Assembly (NCBI RefSeq): GCF_009498525.1
Contig: NZ_QSNT01000002.1
Location: 1 to 64,000, forward strand
Length of the DNA: 64,000 bases
Direction of reading: 5' to 3'
Source: Rhizobium sp. ICMP 5592
GTDB lineage: Bacteria > Pseudomonadota > Alphaproteobacteria > Rhizobiales > Rhizobiaceae
Of this stretch, positions 52,544 to 62,104 are shown one piece after another. The position numbers were made by a program, and so were the translations under genes. Numbering within the stretch: position 1 is the first letter of the stretch; every line of letters begins with the position of its first letter. The notes beneath the pieces were generated by a model. It ran no database searches. It worked only from the letters and a program-made list of their open reading frames with translations, and had not been told where the DNA came from.

Positions 52544-54001
52544 ATGTATTTGGGTCTCGATCTTGGAACGTCCGGCGTCAAAGCGATGCTGATCGACGGT
52601 GACCAGAAGATCATCGGCTCGGCCAATGGCGGGCTCGACGTGTCGCGTCCGCATCCGGGCTGGTCGGAACAGGAGCCGTCGCACTGGATCCGCGCGACTG
52701 AAGAAGCGGTCGCCGGCCTGAAGGCGGCGCATCCGAAAGAGCTGGCCGCCGTGCGCGGCATCGGGCTTTCCGGCCAGATGCATGGCGCGACACTGCTCGA
52801 CGCCGACGACAAGGTGCTGCGCCCCTGCATTCTCTGGAACGATACGCGCAGCTATCACGAGGCCGCAGCCCTCGATGCCGATCCGCGCTTCCGGGCGCTG
52901 ACCGGCAATATCGTCTTCCCCGGCTTCACCGCGCCGAAGCTCGCCTGGGTCGCCAAGCATGAGCCGGATGTCTTCGCCAAAGTGCGTTGGGTGCTGCTGC
53001 CGAAGGATTATCTGCGCCTGTGGCTGACCGGCGAGCACATCTCGGAAATGTCGGATTCGGCCGGCACCTCCTGGCTCGACACCGGCAAGCGCAAATGGTC
53101 GTCCGAGCTGCTGGCCGCGACCGGTCTCGATGAAAAGCAGATGCCGACCCTGGTCGAGGGCACGGATGCCGCCGGTAAGCTGCGCGGCGAGCTGGCTTCG
53201 AAATGGGGTATCAGTGGCGACGTCGTCGTTGCTGGCGGGGCAGGGGACAACGCGGCTTCAGCCTGCGGCATGGGCACGGTCAGCCATGGCGCAGCTTTCG
53301 TCTCGCTCGGCACCTCGGGCGTGCTCTTCGCCGCCAACGGTTCCTACCTGCCGAAGCCGGAAAGCGCCGTGCATGCCTTTTGCCATGCGCTACCGAACAC
53401 CTGGCACCAGATGGGCGTCATCCTGTCGGCGACCGATGCGCTGAACTGGCATTCGACCGTCACCGGCAAATCCGCCGCCGACCTCACCGGCGAACTCGGA
53501 GACACGCTGAAGGCGCCGTCGAGCGTCACCTTTCTTCCCTATCTCTCGGGCGAACGCACGCCGCACAATGATGCAACCATCCGCGGCGCCTTCATCGGCC
53601 TTGGTCATGAAAGCGGCCGCGCCGTGTTGACGCAGGCGGTGCTCGAAGGCGTCAGTTTCGCCATCCGCGACAATCTCGAGGCGCTGCGCTCGGCCGGCAC
53701 CGACATTGCCCGCGTCACCGCGATCGGCGGCGGCTCGCGTTCGCGCTACTGGCTGGCATCGATTGCGACAGCACTCAACGTTCCCGTCGACCTGCCGGCC
53801 GACGGCGATTTCGGCGCGGCTTTCGGGGCTGCCCGTCTCGGCCTGATCGCAGCGACAGGTGCCGATCCGGTTGCCGTGTGCTCGGCCCCGGAAACGGCTG
53901 GCACGATCGAGCCGGTTACGACACTGACTGGCGCCTACGAGGATGCCTACAAGCGCTACCGTGCGCTCTATCCGGCGATTAAGCCGCTGAGCGTGCATTG
54001 A
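52544..54001 (+). CDS. xylB: Xylulokinase
   Basis: 485-residue FGGY kinase that phosphorylates D-xylulose to the 5-phosphate. MYLGLDLGTSGVKAMLID, WSEQEPSHW and GIGLSGQMHGATLLD match the E. coli XylB pattern (484 residues). The catalytic aspartate lies in GGAGDNAASACGMG. GGGAG lies upstream of the ATG. It is followed 42 nt later by xylA. Confidence 0.94.
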   Translation: MYLGLDLGTSGVKAMLIDGDQKIIGSANGGLDVSRPHPGWSEQEPSHWIRATEEAVAGLKAAHPKELAAVRGIGLSGQMHGATLLDADDKVLRPCILWNDTRSYHEAAALDADPRFRALTGNIVFPGFTAPKLAWVAKHEPDVFAKVRWVLLPKDYLRLWLTGEHISEMSDSAGTSWLDTGKRKWSSELLAATGLDEKQMPTLVEGTDAAGKLRGELASKWGISGDVVVAGGAGDNAASACGMGTVSHGAAFVSLGTSGVLFAANGSYLPKPESAVHAFCHALPNTWHQMGVILSATDALNWHSTVTGKSAADLTGELGDTLKAPSSVTFLPYLSGERTPHNDATIRGAFIGLGHESGRAVLTQAVLEGVSFAIRDNLEALRSAGTDIARVTAIGGGSRSRYWLASIATALNVPVDLPADGDFGAAFGAARLGLIAATGADPVAVCSAPETAGTIEPVTTLTGAYEDAYKRYRALYPAIKPLSVH

Positions 54002-54043
54002 AATAATCAACCAAGATCAAATTTCATTCCAAGGAGACAGGAC

Positions 54044-55354
54044 ATGAACACCGGATTTTTCGGCGATATCGCCAAGGTTAAATACGAAGGCCCCGACAGC
54101 ACCAATCCGCTGGCCTTCCGCCATTACAACAAGGACGAAGTGGTTCTCGGCAAGCGGATGGAAGACCATCTGCGCTTTGCCGTTGCCTACTGGCACACCT
54201 TCACCTGGCCGGGCGGCGACCCCTTTGGCGGCCAGACCTTCCTGCGCCCCTGGTTCAACGAGACGATGGAAGCTGCCAAGCTGAAGGCTGACGTTGCCTT
54301 CGAATTCTTCACCCTTCTTGGCTCGCCCTATTACTGCTTCCACGATGCCGATGTGCGTCCGGAAGGCAAGAATTTCGCCGAAAACACCAGGAACCTCAAC
54401 GAGATCGTCGACTACTTCGCTCAGAAGCAGGCTGATACCGGCGTCAAGCTGTTGTGGGGCACGGCGAACCTCTTCTCCAACCGCCGCTTCATGTCGGGTG
54501 CCGCGACCAATCCGGATCCGGATGTCTTCGCTTTCTCGGCTGCGACCGTGAAGACCTGCATGGATGCCACCCATAAGCTCGGCGGCGAGAACTACGTGCT
54601 CTGGGGCGGCCGCGAGGGCTATGAAACCCTGCTCAACACCGACCTGAAGCGCGAGCTCGACCAGATGGGCCGCTTCCTCAACCTGGTGGTCGAGTACAAG
54701 CACAAGATCGGCTTCAAGGGCGCGATCCTGATCGAGCCGAAGCCGCAGGAGCCGACCAAGCACCAGTACGACTACGATGTCGCGACCGTTTACGGCTTCC
54801 TGAAGAAGAACGGCCTCGAAAACGAAGTGAAGCTCAACATCGAGCAGGGCCATGCGATCCTTGCCGGCCACTCCTTCGAGCACGAGCTGGCGCTTGCCAA
54901 CGCGCTCGGCATCTTCGGCTCGATCGACATGAACCGCAACGACTACCAGTCCGGCTGGGATACCGACCAGTTCCCGAACAATGTTCCGGAAATGTCGCTC
55001 GCCTATTACCAGGTCCTGGCAGGCGGCGGCTTCACGAGCGGCGGTACCAACTTCGATTCCAAGCTGCGCCGTCAGTCGCTCGACCCGGCAGACCTGCTGA
55101 TCGGCCATATCGGCGGCATGGATTGCTGCGCCCGCGGCCTGAAGGCTGCCGCCAAGATGATCGAGGACAAGGCCCTGTCGCAGCCGCTCGCCGATCGTTA
55201 CGCCGGCTGGGATTCGGCCGAAGGCCAGAAGCTGCTGCGCGGTGAATATTCGCTCGATCAGATCGCGCAGTGGGTCGAGACCAAGGATATCAACCCGCAG
55301 CCGAAGTCCGGCAAGCAGGAACTGCTGGAAAACATCGTCAACCGCTACGTTTGA
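54044..55354 (+). CDS. xylA: Xylose isomerase
   Basis: 436-residue class II xylose isomerase, D-xylose to D-xylulose. The catalytic pair is His100 and Asp103 (YYCFHDAD), next to family motif WPGGDPFGG (55-63). [16 protein letters not shown] is the second signature, including substrate and metal residues. AAGGAGACAGG precedes the ATG. With xylB and transaldolase it feeds xylose into the pentose phosphate pathway. Confidence 0.96.
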   Translation: MNTGFFGDIAKVKYEGPDSTNPLAFRHYNKDEVVLGKRMEDHLRFAVAYWHTFTWPGGDPFGGQTFLRPWFNETMEAAKLKADVAFEFFTLLGSPYYCFHDADVRPEGKNFAENTRNLNEIVDYFAQKQADTGVKLLWGTANLFSNRRFMSGAATNPDPDVFAFSAATVKTCMDATHKLGGENYVLWGGREGYETLLNTDLKRELDQMGRFLNLVVEYKHKIGFKGAILIEPKPQEPTKHQYDYDVATVYGFLKKNGLENEVKLNIEQGHAILAGHSFEHELALANALGIFGSIDMNRNDYQSGWDTDQFPNNVPEMSLAYYQVLAGGGFTSGGTNFDSKLRRQSLDPADLLIGHIGGMDCCARGLKAAAKMIEDKALSQPLADRYAGWDSAEGQKLLRGEYSLDQIAQWVETKDINPQPKSGKQELLENIVNRYV

Positions 55355-55368
55355 TCGATCTGTGAATC

Positions 55369-55394
55369 CGGGAGGCGGTGCCCATCGCCTCCCG
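55369..55394. terminator. Hairpin between convergent xylA and VOC genes
   Basis: Perfect 9-bp stem CGGGAGGCG / CGCCTCCCG with an 8-nt loop; no T run on either strand, so terminator activity is uncertain. Confidence 0.5.
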
Positions 55395-55396
55395 AG

Positions 55397-55753
55397 CTAC
55401 CGCCTGAATGCGCGGCTGGAAATAGCGATAGGGTTTCCAGAGGGATCCTTGGCATTGGCGAACACGTAACCGTCAGCCTGATGCAAAGGTCCGAATTCAA
55501 GTCCCTCGGCAGCGCATTTGGCGCGGAAAGCTTCGACATCTTCCACGTCGAAGCCCAGTTTAACCAGCACCTGGCCCATCTTTTGCGCCTTTCCTGCCGG
55601 ATGGATCATCAGATTAGCGCCACCATCCTGCGCCAGCAGCTCGATAATCCGATCGCCTTCGAGCCTGAGTGACTTGAAGCCAAAATGCGTCTCGTAAAAG
55701 CCGATCGTCGCTTCCACATCGCGGACATAAAGGGTGATCCTGCCGAGCGGCAT
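55397..55753 (-). CDS. VOC-family protein
   Basis: 118-residue single-domain glyoxalase/bleomycin-fold protein (ITLYVRDVEATIGFYETHFGF at the start, DPSGNPIAI near the end). No diagnostic metal set was identified. It lies 12 nt downstream of the LacI gene on the same strand, so the two may be co-transcribed. A role in sugar metabolism is not apparent. Confidence 0.8.
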   Translation of the reverse strand: MPLGRITLYVRDVEATIGFYETHFGFKSLRLEGDRIIELLAQDGGANLMIHPAGKAQKMGQVLVKLGFDVEDVEAFRAKCAAEGLEFGPLHQADGYVFANAKDPSGNPIAISSRAFRR

Positions 55754-55765
55754 CGTTCCATCTCC

Positions 55766-56791
55766 CTATCGCCGGGCGCGCGACGGCGCCGAGACAGAGT
55801 TGCGGACAACCAGATCGGGCAACAGCAGGATTTCCGTCTCGGGGGGCTCGCCGTCCGACAGGAGTTCGAGCAGGAGCGCCATGGCCTGCTTGCCGATGGC
55901 GGTGCGCGGTTGCCGGATCGTCGTCAGCGACGGCGACATGAACACCGCCTGCGGCACGTCGTCGAAGCCGGTCACTGAGAAATCGCCGGGGATATCGTAG
56001 CCGCGTGCCTTCAGGCCGATCATCACGCCGATCGCGGTCTGATCGTTGACGCACATGAAGGCTGACGGCAGCGTATCGCGCATGAAAAGCTGTTCAACGG
56101 CCAGCCGCCCGCTCTCGATGGTGCCGTCGCCTTCGAAGACGATGCGGAGACCAGCGCCGATCTCGGCGGCATCCATCCCGGCCTCATAGCCCATGCGCCG
56201 CCGGCTATAGGCGAGGCGGGTGCGGGAGTCGCCGATGAAGGCGATCTTCCGATGACCTTCGGCGATGAGCAAGTCGACCACCTTGCGGGCGCCGGCGATA
56301 TCGTCGACGCCGACATAGGGGATACCGCCATTGAAGACCGGCTCGAAGACGCCGACGCTCGGCGGCAGACGCGCCGTCATCGTCTGGTGTCCGAAGGGCA
56401 GGATACCAGTGAAGAGGATCAGCCCGGCCGCCTGGTTGGAATTCAGGAATTTCAGATATTCCAGACCGCGCTGGGCATCGTTCTGCGTGTGGCCGATCAA
56501 AATGCCGTAGCCGTGCGACCGTGCCTCGTTCTCGAGCCCGATGAGAATATTGGAGAAATTGGGATCGCCGATGTCAGGTGCGACGACCAGAATCATGTTG
56601 GAACGACCGAGCCGCAGGCTGCGCGCCATGGCGTTGGTCGTATAGCCGGTGATCGCAATCGCTTGATTGACCTTCAGTCGCGTCGAATTTGCGACCTTCT
56701 CCGGCATATGGATGGCCCGGGAGACTGTGGCGATCGAAACATTGGCAATTCGGGCGACGTCTTCGATGGTTGCGGGCGTGGAATTCGACAC
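55766..56791 (-). CDS. LacI-family regulator of the CUT2 sugar operon
   Basis: 341 residues: LacI HTH (ATIEDVARIANVSIATVSRAIHMPEKV) and PBP1 effector domain with VVAPDIGDPNFSNILIG and VTGFDDVPQAVF. The GTG at 56791 gives a normal N-terminus, with AAGGCAGAG upstream; the longer frame adds about 20 non-family residues. It diverges from a CUT2 importer across two LacI-type operators. It probably represses that operon and itself. Confidence 0.87.
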   Translation of the reverse strand: MSNSTPATIEDVARIANVSIATVSRAIHMPEKVANSTRLKVNQAIAITGYTTNAMARSLRLGRSNMILVVAPDIGDPNFSNILIGLENEARSHGYGILIGHTQNDAQRGLEYLKFLNSNQAAGLILFTGILPFGHQTMTARLPPSVGVFEPVFNGGIPYVGVDDIAGARKVVDLLIAEGHRKIAFIGDSRTRLAYSRRRMGYEAGMDAAEIGAGLRIVFEGDGTIESGRLAVEQLFMRDTLPSAFMCVNDQTAIGVMIGLKARGYDIPGDFSVTGFDDVPQAVFMSPSLTTIRQPRTAIGKQAMALLLELLSDGEPPETEILLLPDLVVRNSVSAPSRARR

Positions 56792-56886
56792 TGCGCTCTG
56801 CCTTGGGTCTCGTCTCGGACCGGACACTACACAGACTTCGATGGAGGTCAAAGGCGACCCATGAAGATTTGTGCAATATCGATTGA

Positions 56887-56900
56887 TGTAAACCTTTACA
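56887..56900. promoter_or_regulatory. LacI operator 1 (TGTAAA-cc-TTTACA)
   Basis: 14-bp palindromic site with 6-bp arms. Together with the second site it forms one larger 15-bp-arm inverted repeat spanning 56886-56922. Confidence 0.82.
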
Positions 56901-56907
56901 CTCCATA

Positions 56908-56921
56908 TGTAAAGGTTTACA
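56908..56921. promoter_or_regulatory. LacI operator 2 (TGTAAA-gg-TTTACA)
   Basis: Second 14-bp site, centre 21 bp (two helical turns) from the first, so two dimers could bind the same face. It ends 38 nt before the ATPase start. Confidence 0.82.
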
Positions 56922-56958
56922 TAGCATGGAAAGTGGGTGGAGCCACAGGGAGGAAGTG

Positions 56959-58482
56959 ATGGGTTCGGAGGCCGTCGACGGCGCTGTGGTGCTGTCCGCG
57001 AGGCGGATTTGCAAGTCTTTCAGCGGCGTGCAGGTTTTGTTCAGCGTCAGTTTCGATCTGCGGGCCGGCGAAATCCATGCGCTCATGGGTGAGAACGGCG
57101 CCGGCAAGTCGACGCTCGTCAAGGTTCTCTCCGGTTTCGAGCAGCCAAGCTCCGGCGAGATCCTCCTCGACGGCAAGCCGGTGAAGCTGCCGCCGAATGG
57201 CGCCGCCGAAGCGCTCGGCATCGTCATCATTCACCAGGAATTCAATCTCGCCGAACATCTGACCGTCACCGAGAGCCTCTTTCTCGGCCGCGAAGTCACG
57301 CATTTCGGCGTTCTCGACCGCAAGCACATGCGCGCGGAAACGCGGCGCGTTCTCGACCTGCTTGGTTCGCATGTCGATGAGAATGCGATGATCGGCACGC
57401 TTTCCATCGCCGACAAGCAGATGGTGGAAATCGCCAAGGCGATCAGCCGCGACGCGAGGATCGTCTTCATGGACGAACCGACCGCCGTGCTGTCGCGGGA
57501 GGAGACGAACTTCCTGTTCAAGCAGGTGCGCAAGCTGCGCGACCAGGGGACGAGCTTCGTCTTCGTGTCCCACAAGCTCGACGAGGTCATGGAGCTGACG
57601 GACCGGGTCACGGTCCTGCGCGACGGCCAGTGGGTGAAGACATCGCCGACCTCGCTGCTCGACGGCGAATCGATTGCCCAGCTGATGGTCGGGCGCGAGC
57701 TATCCAGCCTCTATCCCGCCAAGCACGAGCCCGACGTTGATGAGAAGGTGGTGCTCGCCGTGAATTCCGTGTCGACGGGCTATGTTCGTGACGCCAGCTT
57801 CGAGCTGCGCAAGGGCGAGATCCTCGGCTTTTCCGGCATGATTGGCTCCGGCCGTACGGAGCTGATGGAAGCCATTGTCGGTTTGCGCTCGCGCGCTGCC
57901 GGGGAGGTTATCGTCAACGGGCAATCCGTGCCGGCGCATGATGTGCATGCGGCAATCAGCGCCGGCCTTGCCTACATGACCAAGGATCGCAAATCCAAGG
58001 GCCTGCTTCTGAATTCGGGCATGACGGCGAACCTCACCCTGCAATCCCTCGATCGGCACGGCAAGTTCGGCTATCTCAGTGCCGCGAGTGAGGCGAATGC
58101 CTTGGCGCGGGCACGCCGGCGTTTCGATATCCGCGTGCGCGACGGCAATATCGTCGCCGGCCGCATGTCTGGCGGCAACCAGCAGAAGCTGTTGCTGGCA
58201 AAAGTCATGGAGACCGAGCCGCAGATCATCATCATCGACGAGCCGACCCGTGGCATCGATGTCGGCACGAAGCAGCAGATCTATCATTTCATTTCGGCGC
58301 TGGCACGCGACGGCCACTCGATCATCGTCGTCTCGTCGGAGATGCCCGAGGTCATCGGGTTGTGCACGCGGGTGGCGGTGATGCGCGAGGGCCGGATTGT
58401 GGGCATGCTCGAGGGCGAGGAGATCTCCGAGCAGGAAATCATGCGCTACGCGGCGGGCTTGAAGAAAAAGACGGCTGCCTGA
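56959..58482 (+). CDS. CUT2 sugar ABC transporter ATP-binding protein (RbsA/XylG type)
   Basis: 507-residue double ATPase. The first half has Walker A GENGAGKST, signature LSIADKQMVEIAKA and Walker B IVFMDEPTAVLS. The second half has the degenerate GMIGSGRTEL Walker A, MSGGNQQK signature and IIIDEPTRGIDV, as in ribose, xylose and galactose importers. AGGGAGGAAG precedes the ATG at 56959. First gene of the LacI-controlled operon. Confidence 0.92.
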   Translation: MGSEAVDGAVVLSARRICKSFSGVQVLFSVSFDLRAGEIHALMGENGAGKSTLVKVLSGFEQPSSGEILLDGKPVKLPPNGAAEALGIVIIHQEFNLAEHLTVTESLFLGREVTHFGVLDRKHMRAETRRVLDLLGSHVDENAMIGTLSIADKQMVEIAKAISRDARIVFMDEPTAVLSREETNFLFKQVRKLRDQGTSFVFVSHKLDEVMELTDRVTVLRDGQWVKTSPTSLLDGESIAQLMVGRELSSLYPAKHEPDVDEKVVLAVNSVSTGYVRDASFELRKGEILGFSGMIGSGRTELMEAIVGLRSRAAGEVIVNGQSVPAHDVHAAISAGLAYMTKDRKSKGLLLNSGMTANLTLQSLDRHGKFGYLSAASEANALARARRRFDIRVRDGNIVAGRMSGGNQQKLLLAKVMETEPQIIIIDEPTRGIDVGTKQQIYHFISALARDGHSIIVVSSEMPEVIGLCTRVAVMREGRIVGMLEGEEISEQEIMRYAAGLKKKTAA

Positions 58483-58533
58483 GGCAGCAGGATACGGGCG
58501 AATTCCCAGGAATAATGGGACGGGAGGTTGGTT

Positions 58534-59553
58534 TTGGATATGAGTGTGGGCGAGGACAGCAGCGAGAAGAGCGGCCGGTGGGGTCGGTCCTGGCGGGATG
58601 TCGATCTGCGGGCTGTGGCACCGTTTGCGGCGCTGTTGCTGCTTCTGATCGTTGGGGCCTTGGTCAATCCGAATTTCATCGGCATGACCAATCTCACCAA
58701 TGTCGCGACGAGATGCGCCTTCATCGCGATCATCGCGGTCGGAGCAACCTTCGTCATCTCTGCGGGTGATCTCGATTTGTCGGTCGGCGCGATGGTCGCT
58801 TTCGTCGCCAGCCTGATGATCCTCTTGATGAACTCGGGCGTCATCGCCGATCCAACCCTGATGCTGGCGACCGCCATGTTGTTCGCGATCGTCGCCGGTG
58901 TCCTGTGTGGTCTCGCCAATGGCCTCATCACGACCATGGGCAAGATCGAGCCGTTCATCGCGACCTTGGGTACCATGGGCGTCTACCGTGGCTTGACGAC
59001 CTGGCTGTCGCAGGGCGGCGCGATCACCCTGCGTTCGACCGAGGTGCAGGCGCTTTACAAGCCCGCCTATTACGGCTCCGTGCTCGGCGTGCCGGTTCCG
59101 ATCGTGATCATCCTTGTCGTCACCTGTATCGCGGCCTTCATTCTCTATCGCACCCGCTACGGGCGGCATGTCATCGCCGTGGGTTCCAATCGCGATGTTG
59201 CGCGCTATTCCGGTGTGGCGGTCAACCGCGTCCGCACCGTCGCCTTCGTCATCCAGGGCCTGTGTGTGGCGATTGCCGTGCTTCTCTATGTGCCGCGGCT
59301 TGGCTCCACATCGGCAACGACGGGTATTCTCTGGGAATTGCAGGCGATCACCGCCGTCGTTGTCGGTGGTACGGCGCTGAAGGGCGGCGCGGGTAGGGTG
59401 TGGGGCACGATTTGCGGCGCCTTCATCCTCGAGCTCGTCGGCAATATCATGCTGCTTTCCAATTTCATCAGCGAGTATCTGCTGAGTGCCATCCAGGGCG
59501 CGATCATCATCATCGCCATGCTGGTCCAGCGCTCGCTGGCGCGCAAATCGTGA
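58534..59553 (+). CDS. CUT2 sugar ABC transporter permease (RbsC type)
   Basis: About 339 residues with 8-10 hydrophobic helices and the RbsC motifs SAGDLDLSVGAMVAF and GGTALKGGAGRVWGT. The start is uncertain: a TTG at 58534 lies 6 nt after GGGAGG, while the ATG at 58540 is 12 nt away. It is the homodimeric membrane channel of the importer, between the ATPase and the binding protein. Confidence 0.88.
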   Translation: MDMSVGEDSSEKSGRWGRSWRDVDLRAVAPFAALLLLLIVGALVNPNFIGMTNLTNVATRCAFIAIIAVGATFVISAGDLDLSVGAMVAFVASLMILLMNSGVIADPTLMLATAMLFAIVAGVLCGLANGLITTMGKIEPFIATLGTMGVYRGLTTWLSQGGAITLRSTEVQALYKPAYYGSVLGVPVPIVIILVVTCIAAFILYRTRYGRHVIAVGSNRDVARYSGVAVNRVRTVAFVIQGLCVAIAVLLYVPRLGSTSATTGILWELQAITAVVVGGTALKGGAGRVWGTICGAFILELVGNIMLLSNFISEYLLSAIQGAIIIIAMLVQRSLARKS

Positions 59554-59618
59554 ATAACCGGGTCAGGGGGCGCCCGGTTCTTGTGGCAAGGCCCTGTCTC
59601 TATCTGGGAGGATAAAAC

Positions 59619-60566
59619 ATGCGTAAAAGACTATTGGGATTGGCTATCGTGATGGCGGCTTTGGCCGGCACGGTGCATGCCGAGGACAAGAAGGTAACCA
59701 TCGGCGTTTCCATTCCGGCGGCGGACCACGGCTGGACCTCGGGCGTCGTCTTTCATGCCGAGCGCGTCGCCAAGCTGTTGATGGCGGAGCATCCGGGGCT
59801 CAACGTCATCGTCAAGACCTCGCCGGATGCGGCAAGCCAGGCCAATGCGGTACAGGATCTCGAAACCCAGGGCATCGACGCTCTCGTGATCCTGCCGTCT
59901 GACCCGGATCCGCTGGTCAACGCCATCAAGGAAGTCAAGGACAAGGGCAAGTTCGTCGCCCTCGTCGACCGTGCACCGAGCAACAACGACAATTCCGTCC
60001 GCGATCTCTACGTTGCCGGCAACAACCCGGCACTCGGCCAGACGGCGGGCGAATATATCAAGGCCACGACGCCGGATGCGCAGGTCGTCGTCATTCGCGG
60101 CCTGCCGATCCCGATCGATCAGCAGCGCCAGGACGGTTTCGACAAGGGTATTGCAGGCTCCAACGTCAAGGTTCTCGACCGCCAATACGGCAACTGGAAC
60201 CGCGACGATGCCTTCAAGGTCATGCAGGATTACCTGACGAAGTTTCCGAAGATCGATGTCGTCTGGTGTCAGGATGACGACATGGCCGTCGGCGTATTGC
60301 AGGCGATCGAGCAGGCAAAGCGCACCGACATCCAGTATGTCATCGCCGGCGCCGGCTCGAAGGATATGATCAAGAAGGTCATGGATGGCGACAAGCTGAT
60401 CCCGGTCGACGTGCTGTATCCGCCGGCGATGGTCGGAACCGCCATGGAACTGACTGCCGCCCACTTCTACGATCAGGTTCCGGTTCGTGGCAATTACATC
60501 CTGGATGCGACCCTGGTCACTAAGGACAACGCCAAGGATTTCTACTTCCCCGATTCGCCGTTCTGA
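59619..60566 (+). CDS. CUT2 periplasmic sugar-binding protein (RbsB-like)
   Basis: 315 residues, signal peptide 1-21 (MRKRLLGLAIVMAALAGTVH, cleavage after HA), then a periplasmic-binding-protein fold of the ribose/xylose class: VTIGVSIPAADHGWTSG, ALVILPSDPDPLV, FVALVDRAPSNND and VWCQDDDMAVGVLQAI. GGGAGGA precedes the ATG. Ligand unknown; the operon's downstream isomerase, oxidoreductase and beta-glucosidase suggest a glucoside, its sugar or a keto-derivative. Confidence 0.9.
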   Translation: MRKRLLGLAIVMAALAGTVHAEDKKVTIGVSIPAADHGWTSGVVFHAERVAKLLMAEHPGLNVIVKTSPDAASQANAVQDLETQGIDALVILPSDPDPLVNAIKEVKDKGKFVALVDRAPSNNDNSVRDLYVAGNNPALGQTAGEYIKATTPDAQVVVIRGLPIPIDQQRQDGFDKGIAGSNVKVLDRQYGNWNRDDAFKVMQDYLTKFPKIDVVWCQDDDMAVGVLQAIEQAKRTDIQYVIAGAGSKDMIKKVMDGDKLIPVDVLYPPAMVGTAMELTAAHFYDQVPVRGNYILDATLVTKDNAKDFYFPDSPF

Positions 60567-60586
60567 TCGGCTGATCTGAACACATG

Positions 60587-60615
60587 CGCCCGCCGGTTCC
60601 GGCGGGCGTTTTTTA
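60587..60615 (+). terminator. Terminator after the CUT2 binding protein
   Basis: Perfect 10-bp stem CGCCCGCCGG / CCGGCGGGCG with a 2-nt loop, followed by TTTTTT. Separates the importer operon from the enzyme genes downstream. Confidence 0.88.
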
Positions 60616-60788
60616 TGCGTTCCGCCAAAGAGTTTAGCACGGCGCGACGATTTTTGCGGCACGTACCTCTTGCCGTCTGCGACGGGCCATGATTAGGTCT
60701 CGATGCATTCGACTTTCGGCCGGACGGCCCTATTGTTTTTCGAGAAAATTGCGCCTTGTTCATCTGGAACTGGGCGTTAAGATGGATC

Positions 60789-60801
60789 GGAAACGTTTAC
60801 A
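60789..60801. promoter_or_regulatory. Candidate third LacI operator upstream of the isomerase gene
   Basis: GGAAACGTTTACA: AAACGTTT is a perfect palindrome (60791-60798) and the right half TTTACA equals the half-site of the two operators at 56.9 kb. It lies 26 nt before the isomerase start, so the same LacI protein may control both units. Confidence 0.55.
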
Positions 60802-60826
60802 GAACGCGATCAGGGAGGAATTACGC

Positions 60827-61879
60827 ATGAAGACGATCAAAGGCCCCGGCCTGTTTCTCGGACAATTTGCAGGCGATGCAGCGCCGTTCAACTCGTGGGA
60901 TTCGATCACGAAATGGGCGGCCGATGCCGGCTATATCGGCGTGCAGGTGCCGACCTGGGCCGGCCAGCTTATCGACCTGAAGAAGGCGGCTTCTTCCAAG
61001 GATTATTGTGACGAATTCGCCGGCGTCGCCCGCGCCAACGGCGTCGAGGTCACCGAGCTTTCGACCCATCTGCAGGGCCAGCTCGTCGCCGTCCATCCGG
61101 CCTATGACGAGGCCTTCGACGGCTTCGCGGCGCCGGAAGTGCGCGGCAATCCGAAGGCGCGGCAGGAATGGGCCGTCGAGCAGGTGAAGATGGCGCTGAC
61201 GGCGTCGAAGCATCTCGGCATCAAGGCGCATGCGACCTTCTCCGGCGCGCTTGCCTGGCCCTTCATCTATCCTTGGCCGCAGCGTCCGGCCGGTCTGGTC
61301 GAAACCGCTTTCGACGAACTTGCCCGCCGCTGGACGCCGATCCTCAATCATGCCGACGAAAACGGCGTCGACGTCTGCTACGAAATCCATCCCGGCGAAG
61401 ACCTGCATGACGGCATCACCTTCGAGATGTTCCTCGAGCGCGTGAAGAACCATCCGCGCGCCAACATGCTCTATGACCCCTCGCACTATGTCCTGCAGTG
61501 CCTCGACTATCTCGACAACATCGACATCTACAAGGACCGGATCAAGATGTTCCACGTCAAGGACGCGGAATTCAATCCGACCGGCCGGCAGGGTGTCTAT
61601 GGCGGTTATCAGGGCTGGGTCGAGCGCGCCGGCCGCTTCCGTTCGCTGGGCGACGGCCAGGTCGATTTCGGCGCGGTCTTCTCGAAGATGACGGCGAACA
61701 ATTTCGATGGCTGGGCCGTGGTCGAATGGGAATGCGCGTTGAAGCATCCCGAAGACGGTGCGCGCGAGGGTGCAGAATTCGTCAAGTCGCACATCATCCG
61801 CGTGACGGAAAAGGCTTTCGACGATTTCGCTGGTAGCGGCACGGATCAGGCGGCCAACCGGCGCATGCTGGGGCTTTGA
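60827..61879 (+). CDS. Sugar phosphate isomerase/epimerase-family TIM-barrel protein
   Basis: 350-residue TIM barrel of the xylose-isomerase-like/AP-endonuclease-2 superfamily. Metal-site motifs are VCYEIHPGEDLHD, MLYDPSHYVLQ, IKMFHVKDAEF and VVEWECALKHPEDG. Close relatives occur beside Gfo/Idh/MocA oxidoreductases in 3-keto-sugar pathways. GGGAGGAA lies 7 nt before the ATG at 60827. It is followed by a repeat element and then the oxidoreductase. A keto-glycoside isomerase or lyase role is inferred from pairing only. Confidence 0.82.
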   Translation: MKTIKGPGLFLGQFAGDAAPFNSWDSITKWAADAGYIGVQVPTWAGQLIDLKKAASSKDYCDEFAGVARANGVEVTELSTHLQGQLVAVHPAYDEAFDGFAAPEVRGNPKARQEWAVEQVKMALTASKHLGIKAHATFSGALAWPFIYPWPQRPAGLVETAFDELARRWTPILNHADENGVDVCYEIHPGEDLHDGITFEMFLERVKNHPRANMLYDPSHYVLQCLDYLDNIDIYKDRIKMFHVKDAEFNPTGRQGVYGGYQGWVERAGRFRSLGDGQVDFGAVFSKMTANNFDGWAVVEWECALKHPEDGAREGAEFVKSHIIRVTEKAFDDFAGSGTDQAANRRMLGL

Positions 61880-62056
61880 TCCCAACCCTTCGCCCCGCAA
61901 GTGCGGGAGAAGGTAGATTTGAACGGGCGAGCGGAGCGACACCGTGAGAGGACGGATGAGGGGCCTTCCCGATATTCATCGCGACGGCAGAGTTTGCCGT
62001 ATCAGCGGCAGCCCCTCGCCCTAGCCCTCTCTCCGCAGGCGGGGAGAGGGGACGAT
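61880..62056. repeat. RIME-like intergenic mosaic repeat, second copy type
   Basis: About 177 nt of non-coding sequence bounded by hairpins: the left one around CCCTTCGCCCCGCAAG / GCGGGAGAAGG, and the right one around CCCTCTCTCCGC-agGCGGGGAGAGGG (62024-62050). Architecture resembles the element at 23.9 kb, though the interior differs. It lies between isomerase and oxidoreductase genes of one probable transcript. Confidence 0.65.
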
Positions 62057-62104
62057 TGCGGCAAGCGATCGCATCCACACAATTCAATTTCCCAGGAGGA
62101 ACCT

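Noticed and set aside
54008-54030. AGATCAAATTTCATTC before xylA resembles the 38.76 kb LacI palindrome
   Set aside because: Only about 12 of 16 positions match and symmetry is lost on the right half; likely chance in an AT-rich leader.
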